The notes: generated by a model not told the origin, from the sequence alone. 64,000 nt of DNA from Sphingobacteriales bacterium 44-15 (GCA_001899685.1 MKWG01000013.1:75638-139637); one strand, 5' to 3'. Numbered from the stretch's first letter, positions 25,991-35,521 are shown. Program-made: numbers and translations.

Positions 25991-26717
25991 ACAAATTCTA
26001 CAAAACATTACCGCTATCAGGGAACGGATAAATAATGCCTGCAAAAAGGCTGGTAGGAACGAAAGCGAAGTAAAATTGCTGCTGGCTACCAAGACCGTTC
26101 CGGCCGAACGTATCAAAATGGCATTGCAGGCGGGACAAACACTGATAGCCGAAAACAAAGTACAGGAACTTAAAGAAAAGTACGAAGCCTTACGGGAAAT
26201 TCCCCATACCAATCATTTTATCGGGCATTTGCAAACCAATAAGATAAAAGATCTGCTGAGGTGCAATGTGTCCTGTATTCAGTCGCTCAACCGTTTGGAA
26301 CTGGCTGAAAAACTACATCATCGGTTACAGCCTGACAACAAAACTATGGAAGTGCTGATACAGGTAAATACTTCTTTTGAGGAAAGCAAATTTGGCGTTA
26401 GCCCCAGTGATACCATTGAGCTGATAAAACGGGTTGCACAACTGGAAACTCTGAAAATAAAAGGGCTGATGACTATAGGTCTATTAAGTGCGGAAGCTGA
26501 AAGAGTGCGTAAATGTTTCCGGCTGCTCAAAGACATTCAGCAACAGGTCATCGCTTTGAAAATCCCCGGAGTGGAAATGCAGGAGCTGTCAATGGGCATG
26601 AGCGGCGACCTGGAAACGGCTGTTGAGGAGGGCGCAACAATGGTAAGGGTAGGCACTGCCATTTTTGGACAAAGGTCAACTCCGGACAGCTATTACTGGA
26701 ATGAAAACAAAGGGTAA
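25983..26717 (+). CDS. YggS/PROSC-family PLP homeostasis protein
   Basis: The 244-residue protein is a fold-type III PLP-binding barrel. Signatures are LLLATKTVPAERI with the PLP lysine K37, LIAENKVQELKEKYE, HFIGHLQTNKIK, VLIQVNTSFEESKFGV, LMTIG, LSMGMSGDLETAVEEGATMVRVGTAIFG (cited in pieces). It buffers free PLP in the cytoplasm. Its ATG overlaps the stop of the MarR gene, so the two are translationally coupled; that placement outside the usual cell-division neighbourhood is unusual. The same frame stays open for 48 codons after the TAA, but the protein has its full family length already. Confidence 0.93.
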   Translation: MSEQILQNITAIRERINNACKKAGRNESEVKLLLATKTVPAERIKMALQAGQTLIAENKVQELKEKYEALREIPHTNHFIGHLQTNKIKDLLRCNVSCIQSLNRLELAEKLHHRLQPDNKTMEVLIQVNTSFEESKFGVSPSDTIELIKRVAQLETLKIKGLMTIGLLSAEAERVRKCFRLLKDIQQQVIALKIPGVEMQELSMGMSGDLETAVEEGATMVRVGTAIFGQRSTPDSYYWNENKG

Positions 26718-26865
26718 ACTTTTTGCTCAAAGAAAGAACACCGTTATGGCAGTCGCACATGCATCATTGATTTGAAACCGGGTAATTTTTACGTTAGCTG
26801 GGACAGGCGCATTAGTCATTACATCTTTTACGACCGGAGAGTAGTGCATGGAGTGAAAATATAAT

Positions 26866-26907
26866 AATAAAAAGCCCATGACAGCAAATATATTTGCCGC
26901 CATGGGC
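26866..26907 (-). terminator. Terminator of the RND efflux operon
   Basis: On the minus strand GCCCATG pairs with CATGGGC across about 20 bases that themselves pair partly (GGCAAATATATTTGCTG), followed by TTTTTATTATTAT. It sits 28 bases after the permease stop. Confidence 0.85.
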
Positions 26908-26935
26908 GCTCTGAACCTTCTCTTATGTGTTGTTA

Positions 26936-29900
26936 TTAATTATTGGAAAAATCAATTACTTCAGCTAACTCTCCTTTATGATTATGATGCTCTAGTGGTA
27001 TGTATTCAGCCTGCATCTCCTTTGCATAGTCAACCTTCTTCTTTTTACCGAATCTCCTCTGGATACTATCAAAAATAGAGTACACTACAGGCACCACCAC
27101 CAATGTAAGGAAGAGTGAAGACAATAAGCCGCCGATAATAACAATCGCTAACCCCCTGTTCATATCTGCACCGTCACCCTGCGCAAGTGCAATAGGTACC
27201 ATGCCGATCACCATTGCAATGGTAGTCATAAGAATGGGGCGCAAACGGGCATGGTTGGCCGAGACGAGGGCGTCAAATGTGCTATCCCCTTCCTGCTTCC
27301 TGTGATTGGCAAAGTCAACAAGCAATATCGCGTTCTTGGTTACCAGCCCGATCAGCATGATGATCCCCAGGATGGTAAATATATTCAATGACTGATTGGT
27401 TAAAGCCAGGAACAATAAGGCCCCGATGAATGATAACGGCACTGAGAATATTACAATAAACGGTGTAGAGAAACTGTCATACAAAGCTACCATCACAAGG
27501 TATACCAGAAGGACTGACGCGATCAATGCAACGCCTAATGTGCCAAACCCTTCTTTCTGATTTTCCATATTGCCGCCCCATATATACGACACCCCGGGCT
27601 TACGCTGTAATTTCGAAAATTCACTTTCCCATTCCTGCGCCACTGATCCCAGCGGTCTTCCTATTACCTGGCCCTGGATGGATACCGACGGTGACTTATC
27701 CCTGCGCTCCAGCAAAGTGGGGCCTGAACTGTATTCAACATCCGCAAACTGGCTCAACAAAATCGGCGTTCCATTGTTACTCATGAATTTCAGGTTCCTG
27801 ATATCATCAATACCGGCGCGCCCTGCTTCGTTGAACTTAATGTTGATGTCATACTCGTTTTCACCTGCACGGTATTTATTGTCGGTATTGCCGGAGAAAG
27901 CAGTCTGCATCATAGCGCCTACAGCAGCGATGTTCAGCCCTAATGAGGTCATCTTATCACGATCGACTTTTACGCTGATCTCAGGATTACCTGCTTCAGA
28001 AGTCAGCTTAACCCCTGTAGCTCCCGGGATCTTTCTCAACTCTGCAGCCGCCTCTTCCGCAAAAGCCTGCGCCTCTTCCACATTTGCTCCGATCACCGTT
28101 AATTGCAATGGTGATTGTTCAGCGCCCATCATACCCATATTCACTGTTTTGATCTTGGCGTCTACCAGTATATTCTCCAGTTCTCTTTTTAAAACCGCGG
28201 AATAAATCTTAGAGCTTTTTTTATAATCTTTTTTCAGCTTAACCAGTATCTCGGCTTTGTATCTTGATCCGCCGACAGATATCAAACCATCCGATGCCTG
28301 TCCCACGGTGGTGATCATGTCTTTCACTTCAGGCTTGGCGGCAATATAGGTTTCGGCTCTCTGGGTTACTTCATTGGTTCTTTCGAGGGAAGCATCTTTA
28401 GGCAATTCAAGCTGCACATAAAATTCACCCCTGTCTATACCCGGGAAAAAGTCTGACCCGATATATCCTTTTCCTATCAGGGAAAACGAAGCAAACAACA
28501 TCACTATCGCAACAAGCAGGGTAAGCACTTTATTGAGCCTTGAACGCAATGACCATTTCAGTAAATTAGATATCCAGTTGGTAAACCGCGTTAACCCTTT
28601 CTCAAATCCATAGATCAGCCTGCCGAAAACAGATTCCGGGCTGATCAGCTGCAGCTTCCCAAATCGTGAATACAACCAGGGCACTACGGTAAAGGATACC
28701 AGCAATGATAATAATGTAGATATGATAACGGTTACGCAAAACTGTGCAAGGATATTCGCCACCAGCCCTGTTGACATGGCGATAGGCAGAAACACCACCA
28801 CAATTACAAGCGTAATAGCCGAAACGGTAAAGCCGATTTCCTTTGCACCGTCAAAAGCCGCCCGTACTTTGTTTTTACCCATCTCCATGTGCCTGTGAAT
28901 GTTTTCTATTACCACAATGGCATCATCCACCAATATACCTACCACCAGCGACAATCCCAGCAGCGACATCAGGTTGAGGGTATACCCCATCAGCAACAAA
29001 CCTGTAAATGTTGCGATCAGCGAAAGCGGGATAGCTATCATGGTAATAGCAGCATTGCGCAGGCTGTGCAGGAAGAACAACATGATCAATCCCACCAGCA
29101 CAATAGCGATCATCAGGTCGTGGATCACATTATCGGCTGCATTCAATGTAAACAAAGAGGAGTCATTGGCAACAGCCAGTTGCACATTATTACTTTTGTA
29201 ATCTGTTTGCACCTGCTCTATGGTTGCCCTTACCTGCTTGGATACTTCAACCGCGTTGGCATCAGACTGTTTAAATACCTGCAGCAGGATGGTATTTTGC
29301 TGATCCACCCTCGCTATCTTCTCTATCTCCTTAATGCCATCCTGCACATCTGCAACATCTTTCAGAAACACGGTTGCTCCTGATGGCGTGGTAAGCGGCA
29401 GGTTTCTTAACTGGTCAATAGAGGTTACTTTACCTGCCAGGCGAATGGTAGTACGGTTATCCCTCGTGCTGATATTACCTGTAGGAAAATCAAGATTTGA
29501 AGCAGCCACCACCTGCTGCACCTGCGTAATGGACAAGCCATATCCCTGCAGCTTCAGAGGATCCACGCTGATCTGGATCTCTTTTTCTTCACCGCCGATC
29601 ATATCCACTTTTGCCACACCATTGATACGGGCAAAAACGGGCTGTATTTTTTTATCCAGCAGATCGTACAGCTCTTTTTCAGTAAGGTTAGAGGTAACGG
29701 CCAAGCTCATGATCGCCACGTCATCCAGCGAAAACTTCGACAGGCTGGGTGTTTTCACATCTTCAGGAAGATCGTTCAACACCGCGTTTATTTTACGCTG
29801 GGCGTCTGTTAAAAGAAAATTTACATCGGCTCCAGTATTCAATGTGATCATGATCAATGAAACATTCTCCATTGATTTGGATTCCATTTTCTTAATGCTT

Positions 29901-30124
29901 TCCAGTGACGACACCGCATCTTCTAATTTCTTAGTAACGGAGTTTTCCACTTCCGAGGGAGACGCCCCGGGATATATGGTTTGAATGGTAAGCACATTTA
30001 CCTCAAACCGCGGTACCAGCTCGTACCCCAGCCGGGTGTAGGAAAAGATACCGCCCAGCGTAAGTATAATGAACAATACGATTATTATACTGGGTCGCTT
30101 AATTGATATTTCAGTTATTTTCAT
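26936..30124 (-). CDS. RND efflux transporter permease (HAE1/AcrB type)
   Basis: The 1062-residue inner-membrane protein has the RND layout of 12 membrane segments with two large periplasmic loops. Signs are the N-terminal ISIKRPSIIIVLFIILTLGG, GASPSEVENSVTKKLEDAV, the TM4 proton-relay acidic pair in VGILVDDAIVVIENIHRHME, and the TM10 lysine in IGLVTKNAILLVDFANHR. It is the pump of a tripartite system exporting drugs or other hydrophobic molecules, third gene after the TolC-like and adaptor genes. The adaptor ends six bases upstream of its start. Confidence 0.95.
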   Translation of the reverse strand: MKITEISIKRPSIIIVLFIILTLGGIFSYTRLGYELVPRFEVNVLTIQTIYPGASPSEVENSVTKKLEDAVSSLESIKKMESKSMENVSLIMITLNTGADVNFLLTDAQRKINAVLNDLPEDVKTPSLSKFSLDDVAIMSLAVTSNLTEKELYDLLDKKIQPVFARINGVAKVDMIGGEEKEIQISVDPLKLQGYGLSITQVQQVVAASNLDFPTGNISTRDNRTTIRLAGKVTSIDQLRNLPLTTPSGATVFLKDVADVQDGIKEIEKIARVDQQNTILLQVFKQSDANAVEVSKQVRATIEQVQTDYKSNNVQLAVANDSSLFTLNAADNVIHDLMIAIVLVGLIMLFFLHSLRNAAITMIAIPLSLIATFTGLLLMGYTLNLMSLLGLSLVVGILVDDAIVVIENIHRHMEMGKNKVRAAFDGAKEIGFTVSAITLVIVVVFLPIAMSTGLVANILAQFCVTVIISTLLSLLVSFTVVPWLYSRFGKLQLISPESVFGRLIYGFEKGLTRFTNWISNLLKWSLRSRLNKVLTLLVAIVMLFASFSLIGKGYIGSDFFPGIDRGEFYVQLELPKDASLERTNEVTQRAETYIAAKPEVKDMITTVGQASDGLISVGGSRYKAEILVKLKKDYKKSSKIYSAVLKRELENILVDAKIKTVNMGMMGAEQSPLQLTVIGANVEEAQAFAEEAAAELRKIPGATGVKLTSEAGNPEISVKVDRDKMTSLGLNIAAVGAMMQTAFSGNTDNKYRAGENEYDINIKFNEAGRAGIDDIRNLKFMSNNGTPILLSQFADVEYSSGPTLLERRDKSPSVSIQGQVIGRPLGSVAQEWESEFSKLQRKPGVSYIWGGNMENQKEGFGTLGVALIASVLLVYLVMVALYDSFSTPFIVIFSVPLSFIGALLFLALTNQSLNIFTILGIIMLIGLVTKNAILLVDFANHRKQEGDSTFDALVSANHARLRPILMTTIAMVIGMVPIALAQGDGADMNRGLAIVIIGGLLSSLFLTLVVVPVVYSIFDSIQRRFGKKKKVDYAKEMQAEYIPLEHHNHKGELAEVIDFSNN

Positions 30125-30130
30125 TACTGT

Positions 30131-31207
30131 TTATTTAATCACCTGTACGGGTGTTTGATCAAATAAGTTTATTTGCCCGGAAGTGATCACTTCATCGCCG
30201 GCATTCAAACCGGATAATACTTCTATATTATCGCCAAAGCTTCTGCCACTCTGTACTTTCTTCTCAACAGCTTTGCCATCTTTTACCACAAATATTTTAT
30301 TATCACTCACGCTGCCTACAAAGGCCGGGCGCGGTACCACCAGGGCCTTTACCGCAGATCCTTCTCCGAATTTGGCCGTACCGTACATACCGGCACGCAA
30401 TTCATTTTGCGGGTTTGGAATTTCTACTTCTACAGAAAAATTCAAATTAGCATCCGCCTTAGGTGCAATGAATGTAATTTTCCCGCTGAACTTTTTGTCG
30501 GGCATTACACTTACCAGTACATCCACGGTTTGCCCCACTTTAAGCACTCCCACATTTTTCTCGTCCACGTTTACTTTCAATTTCAGCGTGCTGATGTTCA
30601 CCACATCAAATGCTGCCGTACCTGCGCTTACATAACTGCCCGGCTCTATTTTTTTGGCATTTACAATACCTGCCACTGACGTTTTGATAGACACATCACC
30701 TGCGGCGATCTGCGCAGTTCTTAAATTATTTTTAGCAGTTTCATATTGCAGGCGGGCGCCGTCTAATTGTTGCCTGGTAACGCCCCCTGTGGTAAATGCA
30801 TTCTCAAATCTTTCAAGATCCATTTTTGCATTATTCAAATTAGCTTCCGCATTTGATACAGATACATTTTGCTTATCACCTACCACAACGGCCAAAGTTT
30901 GCCCTGGACGAACAAAATCACCTTCCTTTACCAGTACCGAAGCTACCCTGCCGGCAACTTCAGCGCCTACCACCACTTCCTGCCGGGGAATAAATGTACC
31001 GTTGGCTGCATAACTTAGGTCAAGATCTTTTACCCTGGCAGTGTCAATACGCACAGCCACTGCGGTATTTTTCTTTGCCACTTCGTCGGTGGCCGCTTTG
31101 TTGGCAGCGGCGTTTTTGTTCAGCTGAAACCGGATACTTGCCAGCACTGCTACAATTATTGCCACTGTAACAATGATGCGCACAAGAGAAGTTTTCTTAT
31201 TTTTCAT
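30131..31207 (-). CDS. RND efflux periplasmic adaptor (membrane fusion protein)
   Basis: The 358-residue protein has an N-terminal membrane anchor (about 8-28) and the lipoyl/barrel-sandwich part split around a helical hairpin: FIPRQEVVVGAEVAGRVASV, VKEGDFVRPGQTLAVV and SVAGIVNAKKIEPGSYVSAG. A beta-barrel domain with VKVGQTVDV-like LKVGQTVDVLVSVMPDKKFSG follows. It links the pump to the TolC-like channel across the periplasm. It lies six bases after the TolC-like gene, in one operon. Confidence 0.93.
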   Translation of the reverse strand: MKNKKTSLVRIIVTVAIIVAVLASIRFQLNKNAAANKAATDEVAKKNTAVAVRIDTARVKDLDLSYAANGTFIPRQEVVVGAEVAGRVASVLVKEGDFVRPGQTLAVVVGDKQNVSVSNAEANLNNAKMDLERFENAFTTGGVTRQQLDGARLQYETAKNNLRTAQIAAGDVSIKTSVAGIVNAKKIEPGSYVSAGTAAFDVVNISTLKLKVNVDEKNVGVLKVGQTVDVLVSVMPDKKFSGKITFIAPKADANLNFSVEVEIPNPQNELRAGMYGTAKFGEGSAVKALVVPRPAFVGSVSDNKIFVVKDGKAVEKKVQSGRSFGDNIEVLSGLNAGDEVITSGQINLFDQTPVQVIK

Positions 31208-31213
31208 TTTAAT

Positions 31214-32557
31214 TTATTTTGTGAGTAATGATTTCAAATTCCCGTTTGCTTTTATCAATTGAATTTCGGCCACTTTATAATTAAGCAATGAGATCGTTAA
31301 ATTGTTTTGAGCTTCTGCATAAGCTTTTTCGGCATCTAACAGATCGGTTAATGTAGCCAGCCCGTTTTTGTAATTATTCTGGGTATTATCCAGCACATCT
31401 TTTGCGAGGGAGATATTACGCTTATTGGTATCAACGGTAAGCAGGCTGTTTTTAATTTGCGCCCTTGCGTTATCGCTTGCCAGCGCTAACCCTAAGCGGG
31501 TGTCCTCAATTTCTGATTTCAGCTTTTTAATATCAATTTCCGCCTGGTTGATCTTTGCGCGGGTGGTGCCGCCATTGAAAATAGGTATGCTCAGGTTCAG
31601 ACCCAATGCGGAAAAGCCTGACCAGTTTACCTTGCTGCTGCTGTTAAAAACAGGCATATAAGGCCCCATTCCCAAATAGCCCAGGTTCCCGGAAAAAGAC
31701 AATGTGGGATAATAAGCCGCAGTTATGGCCTTTTTGTTTAAGCTGAGCAGGTCCGACTGAACATTCAGTAATTTTAATTCAGTCCTGTTTGAAAGGTCAG
31801 GCTGGTCATCCAGTATCGCTGCATCTACTTCAAATGATTCTGCGGGCAATACCAACTGCCTGCCTATTTCCATACCGATAGCAAACTTCAGTGCGTTTTC
31901 AGAAAGCTGTAATGAATTTACCATTTGCTGCCTTGCTGCTTCGAGGTTGTTTACGGCAACCACGATCCTGTCAAGGTCAATTTTTTTTGCGAGGCCAGCG
32001 TCTACCAGACCGGCGATAACCTTTTGCGTTTTAACTGTGTTATCCAAATTGGTCTGAATGGTTTGCAGCTGTTGCTGCAATTGAAAAACCTGGTAGTATG
32101 CATTGGCAACCTTTTCTATCAGTTGCTCATCCGTAAGAGTATTGTTGACCTGGTAAAACTCACGGGTTGTCCGGGCCGCCTTTAAACCGGTGAATATGGC
32201 CTGGTTAAAGATCTGCTGATTTACATTTAAAGTGGCGGTAGACTGCCAGGGCTGGCTCATGGAAACCATCAGGGTTTTTCCCGGGGAGCCGAGCAACTCG
32301 CCGGGCAATGCTACTTTTTGAAGCATAGCATTGTAGGTAAGGTTACCTGAACCGCTTACCTGTGGCAGGGCGCTGCCCCTCACTTCATCAATAAGGTATT
32401 GTGCATTCTCCTGTTCCAGTCTCGCTTTCTGCGCTTCAGCCTTATGCTCAATAGCAAATTCGAGGGCATGTTGCAGGGTTAATGTTTCCTGCGCGGCAGC
32501 CATATCCATCGTTAATATTCCGGCACAGGCAGCTACCAGCAATTTTAGTTTTTTCAT
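31214..32557 (-). CDS. TolC-family outer-membrane efflux protein
   Basis: The 447-residue exported protein (signal peptide 1-22) has the two repeated outer_efflux units of long alpha hairpins. Examples are LTLQHALEFAIEHKAEAQKA near the N-terminus and LDNTQNNYKNGLATLTDLLDAEKAYAEAQNN near 390-420 (cited as landmarks); the latter is the classic C-terminal hairpin. It forms the trimeric channel of the tripartite system. It is the first structural gene, 60 bp after the TetR gene, with an operator-like sequence in that gap. Confidence 0.93.
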   Translation of the reverse strand: MKKLKLLVAACAGILTMDMAAAQETLTLQHALEFAIEHKAEAQKARLEQENAQYLIDEVRGSALPQVSGSGNLTYNAMLQKVALPGELLGSPGKTLMVSMSQPWQSTATLNVNQQIFNQAIFTGLKAARTTREFYQVNNTLTDEQLIEKVANAYYQVFQLQQQLQTIQTNLDNTVKTQKVIAGLVDAGLAKKIDLDRIVVAVNNLEAARQQMVNSLQLSENALKFAIGMEIGRQLVLPAESFEVDAAILDDQPDLSNRTELKLLNVQSDLLSLNKKAITAAYYPTLSFSGNLGYLGMGPYMPVFNSSSKVNWSGFSALGLNLSIPIFNGGTTRAKINQAEIDIKKLKSEIEDTRLGLALASDNARAQIKNSLLTVDTNKRNISLAKDVLDNTQNNYKNGLATLTDLLDAEKAYAEAQNNLTISLLNYKVAEIQLIKANGNLKSLLTK

Positions 32558-32580
32558 TCACATTATTATTTAAAATAAAA

Positions 32581-32601
32581 GTTTAACAAATTTGTCAATA
32601 C
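32581..32601 (-). promoter_or_regulatory. Second TetR operator-like site, before the TolC-like gene
   Basis: GTTTAACAAATTTGTCAATA differs at few positions from the perfect palindrome before the tetR gene (33232-33251) and occupies the gap between tetR and the efflux genes. Confidence 0.5.
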
Positions 32602-32617
32602 ACGGTCAAAAAAAATC

Positions 32618-33220
32618 CTATTTTAAAAGTGTTTTTAAAATAATTTCTTTGCGTTCTTTAAGCAAATGCTGGTACTGGCGATCGGTTACCTGCAATACTT
32701 TTTTAAATAACGGCTGGATGATCACGGGGTAAATAAGCAATGACATAAGGCTCAGTAAAAATTGTACAGGTTCCATTTTTTCTATGTTTCCCTTGTTCAT
32801 TTCCCCTTCTATCATTTTTAAAAACATTTTCAGATCTTCATTCTTCTTAATATTTGCTATAATATCACTCTCATGGTTAAAATCATCATTCATCCGCGAT
32901 ACTATATAGATGTCCATGTAAGGGTAAGTTAAAGAGTGTTCCATCACTACATCAATAAAGCTTTCTATGCGTACCCGGAATGGGATATCTTCCTGCCCTA
33001 CAGAAGTTTTCAGGCGGTTGGTCATTGCTTCCCTTGCATCTTTCAATACCTCGTCAAACAATACATCTCTCGAGCGGAAATAATAATTCACCAGGGTCCT
33101 GTTCACTCCCGCGGCATCTGCAATTTCCTGTGTGGTGGCTTTAAACCTCCCTTCTTTGAAAAAAAGACGTTTGGCCGCTTCTTTGATTTGTTGTTCTGTA
33201 TGACTGTCCTTTATTGCCAT
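32618..33220 (-). CDS. TetR/AcrR-family regulator of the efflux operon
   Basis: The 200-residue protein has the N-terminal helix-turn-helix of the family (about 9-55): IKEAAKRLFFKEGRFKATTQ, EIADAAGVNRTLVNYYFRSR, DVLFDEVLKD. The C-terminal part is a helical ligand-binding domain. It is expected to repress itself and the TolC-adaptor-RND genes until an efflux substrate binds. A perfect palindrome just before its start supports autoregulation. Confidence 0.92.
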   Translation of the reverse strand: MAIKDSHTEQQIKEAAKRLFFKEGRFKATTQEIADAAGVNRTLVNYYFRSRDVLFDEVLKDAREAMTNRLKTSVGQEDIPFRVRIESFIDVVMEHSLTYPYMDIYIVSRMNDDFNHESDIIANIKKNEDLKMFLKMIEGEMNKGNIEKMEPVQFLLSLMSLLIYPVIIQPLFKKVLQVTDRQYQHLLKERKEIILKTLLK

Positions 33221-33231
33221 TTAACTATTGT

Positions 33232-33281
33232 GTTTAACAAAATTGTTAAACAAAGATACACTGCAGTAGTATATCTGCAAA
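33232..33281 (-). promoter_or_regulatory. Promoter and palindromic operator of the tetR-efflux operon
   Basis: On the minus strand TTTG (33281-33278), 19 bases, TATCTTTG (33258-33251), then immediately the palindrome GTTTAACAAAATTGTTAAAC (33251-33232; arms GTTTAACAA and TTGTTAAAC). The operator covers the likely transcription start, 12 bases before the tetR ATG. Confidence 0.75.
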
Positions 33282-33383
33282 TATTTTTCTTTATTTTTTG
33301 GGAGATTGACCTCTCTTACTTTTAAATCGGGCCGTAATGGATTGATTTACAAGGAATATAATTACAGGTAGCAGTTACTTTGC

Positions 33384-33827
33384 TCACCGGTTTGAAACCG
33401 GGTAATGCTTATCAATCCAGTCTGTCTTAAGATTATGCGGCAGGTCGAGCAGGAAATAATTGGTGAATTTCATTTCTTTCAGCACATTGATAGCCGGACG
33501 CACATTGGGGCAGTGCTCAAAAGGACAGCAGCCGCAATAGATCACAAGCTTCGTGTCTTTTTGCAGCTTACTCAATTCAGCTTTCAGTTTATCTATTCCT
33601 TCTTTCTTGCCGGTCATGCCCACCTCGATGGAATTGGGGATAGCGGCGCCGGGCCCTACGCTGATGATAACAGGAACATTATCTTTGAATGTGATGGAGT
33701 TTGAGAGTTCTTTAGGCGCCATAAGCTGTTTTGCCGTCCAGTTGTTAGCCTGTTGGGCGGAGACATGCATACAGAGAAACAGTGTTGCGGTTAAGGTAAG
33801 CAACTTCATGGTTACATGTTTTTTCAT
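33384..33827 (-). CDS. Exported rhodanese-like domain protein
   Basis: The 147-residue product has a signal peptide (to about VSAQ, residue 25) and a rhodanese-like body: WTAKQLMAPKELSNSI, PVIISVGPGAAIPNSIEVG, and the active-site strand VIYCGCCPFEHCPNVRPAINVLKEM followed by NYFLLDLPHNLKTDW. The active-site loop is cysteine-rich, CGCCPFEHC in place of the usual CxxGxR, so ordinary sulfur transfer is doubtful; it may bind a metal or act in disulfide chemistry in the periplasm. A second ATG at residue 7 is an alternative start. Confidence 0.8.
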   Translation of the reverse strand: MKKHVTMKLLTLTATLFLCMHVSAQQANNWTAKQLMAPKELSNSITFKDNVPVIISVGPGAAIPNSIEVGMTGKKEGIDKLKAELSKLQKDTKLVIYCGCCPFEHCPNVRPAINVLKEMKFTNYFLLDLPHNLKTDWIDKHYPVSNR

Positions 33828-33944
33828 GCTTCAAAGATAAAATATTTTCACGCAGCCTCACAAAGGGGCAACGACGCAAAGAAGAGTATTGCTGCGTACG
33901 CTGCCCCACTGTGCCCGCTGCGAGAAACTCGCTCTATCGTAAAC

Positions 33945-34817
33945 TTAATCTTCAAGATAGCCGAATTTGCCCTGGTTAAATTCGTCAAATGCTTCTACGA
34001 GCTCCTGCCTGGTATTCATTACAAAAGGACCGTGGGCGGCAATAGGCTCTTGCAATGGCTCCCCGCTCAATACCAATACTACAGCATCCTCAACAGCTTC
34101 TATGGTGAACGTTTCTCCATCGCGGTTGAACATGGCAAAATGATCCTGCGGCACAATATCTGTACCATTCACTTTTGCACTGCCTTCTACCAGCAGTATG
34201 GCTGTGGTATAATGAGCCGGGAAATTAAATGTTGCTTCTGCTCCTTTCTTTAATTTAGCATTGAATACATTTATTGGCGAAAAGGTGGAGGCGCTGCCTT
34301 TATGCCCGTTATATTCTCCCGCAATGATCTCTATTTCGCCACCGTTTCCGGGCAATGCAACCTTCTGCATATCTGTATTACGGAGGTTTTGATATTTCGG
34401 GTCACTTTTTTTGTACCGGGCAGGAAGGTTTACCCAAAGCTGCACCATCTGGAAATCGCCACCTTTTTTGCTCCATTCTTTTTCATGGAATTCCTTGTGC
34501 AGTATGCCTTTTGCCGCCGTCATCCATTGCACATCCCCTTCATTGATCACGCCACCGCTGCCGGTGCTGTCTGCATGCTCTACCTTTCCCCTATAGGCAA
34601 TGGTTACTGTTTCAAAACCCTTATGCGGATGAACACCCACACCACGGGGGATCTCGCTTGGAGCAAAGCTGTACCGGCTGTTGTAATCCAGCATGATAAA
34701 AGGGTCCATCTCCTGCATGGTGGAAGTGCCGGGGATAAAATTATGTACCCTGAAGCCGTCGCCTACAAAATGAGGTGTGCCCGGCCTGCTTATTCCGGCA
34801 ATTGTTTTTGTGCTCAT
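33945..34817 (-). CDS. Pirin-family protein
   Basis: The 290-residue bicupin has the pirin signature GVGVHPHKGFETVTIAYRGK (about 60-79) followed by HADSTGSGG and WMTAAKGILHKEFHE, giving the expected three His and one Glu metal ligands. The C-terminal pirin_C domain starts near FSPINVFNAKLKKGAE. Relatives include quercetinase and regulators; the role here is unknown. It is divergent from nothing close; the Crp/Fnr gene lies upstream on the same strand with 82 bp between. Confidence 0.93.
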   Translation of the reverse strand: MSTKTIAGISRPGTPHFVGDGFRVHNFIPGTSTMQEMDPFIMLDYNSRYSFAPSEIPRGVGVHPHKGFETVTIAYRGKVEHADSTGSGGVINEGDVQWMTAAKGILHKEFHEKEWSKKGGDFQMVQLWVNLPARYKKSDPKYQNLRNTDMQKVALPGNGGEIEIIAGEYNGHKGSASTFSPINVFNAKLKKGAEATFNFPAHYTTAILLVEGSAKVNGTDIVPQDHFAMFNRDGETFTIEAVEDAVVLVLSGEPLQEPIAAHGPFVMNTRQELVEAFDEFNQGKFGYLED

Positions 34818-34899
34818 AATATTGGTCTCCTTGTTTTAAAATTGTTATACACAAAATTATTACCCGGAGGAGGCCCTTCCATTGACCTATGATAAGAAG

Positions 34900-35493
34900 T
34901 CAGGATTTGAAATGCCTTTGCGCGAGGTCTTTTCTCACCCTGCTCAGGCTTTCGGGAGTGATCCCCAGGTAAGAAGCTACCATTGCCTGCGGCACGCGAA
35001 GCAGGATGTCCGGGTATATTTTTATGAAATCCAGGTATCGCTCTTCAGCAGTGGCGCTTAATAATTGGGTGATCCTTTTTTGCAGATGGCGTATGTGGTT
35101 GTGGAGCAGCCTGTTGTTGAAGGTTAAAAATGAGGGATTGTGCTCAGCAAGATTATTGATAAAGCTTTGGTCAGCTATGGTTACTTTACTGTCTTCCAGC
35201 GCCTGGATGAAATAGCTGCCGGGCTCATTAAAAAATATGCTTTCCCGGTCTGCAACCAGCCAGTTTTCGGGAGCAAAGTACAGTATGTGTTCTTTTCCTT
35301 TTTCGTCAATGGAATATTGCCGTAATAATCCCTGCTCTACAAAAAATACCTGCCTGCATATATCGCCCTGTCGTAGCAGGAACTCATTTTTTTTATACCA
35401 GACAGATCTGCAGTTTTCTGTAATGCTTCGGATGAGATCATCATCTAACTCAGTATTGGCATAGAGGTATGTGGAGAAACCCGCCTGCTTCAT
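34900..35493 (-). CDS. Crp/Fnr-family transcriptional regulator
   Basis: The 197-residue protein has a cyclic-nucleotide-binding-like cupin (about 20-120; KKNEFLLRQGDICRQVFFV, GLLRQYSIDEKGKEHILYF) and a C-terminal helix-turn-helix (about 145-190; RVPQAMVASYLGITPESLSR VRKDL in pieces). The cysteine ligands of Fnr are absent. The YLGITPESLSRVR helix is typical of the Bacteroidota members. It may control the pirin gene downstream, but that is inference. Confidence 0.9.
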   Translation of the reverse strand: MKQAGFSTYLYANTELDDDLIRSITENCRSVWYKKNEFLLRQGDICRQVFFVEQGLLRQYSIDEKGKEHILYFAPENWLVADRESIFFNEPGSYFIQALEDSKVTIADQSFINNLAEHNPSFLTFNNRLLHNHIRHLQKRITQLLSATAEERYLDFIKIYPDILLRVPQAMVASYLGITPESLSRVRKDLAQRHFKS

Positions 35494-35521
35494 TATTCAA
35501 AGATATAGCACAGGATAGCAT

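Noticed and set aside
26718-26864. A 48-codon open frame continuing in the same frame after the yggS stop codon, with GNFYVSWDRRISHYIFYDRR
   Set aside because: YggS already has its full family length and ends in the normal place; the extension has no start and no recognised homology. I see it as chance or a relic, not a readthrough product.
26936-31207. Several long open frames on the plus strand across the efflux genes (for example near 28.9-29.4 kb and 29.3-30.0 kb)
   Set aside because: They are the antisense shadow of strongly conserved RND and adaptor coding sequence and have the wrong amino-acid composition.
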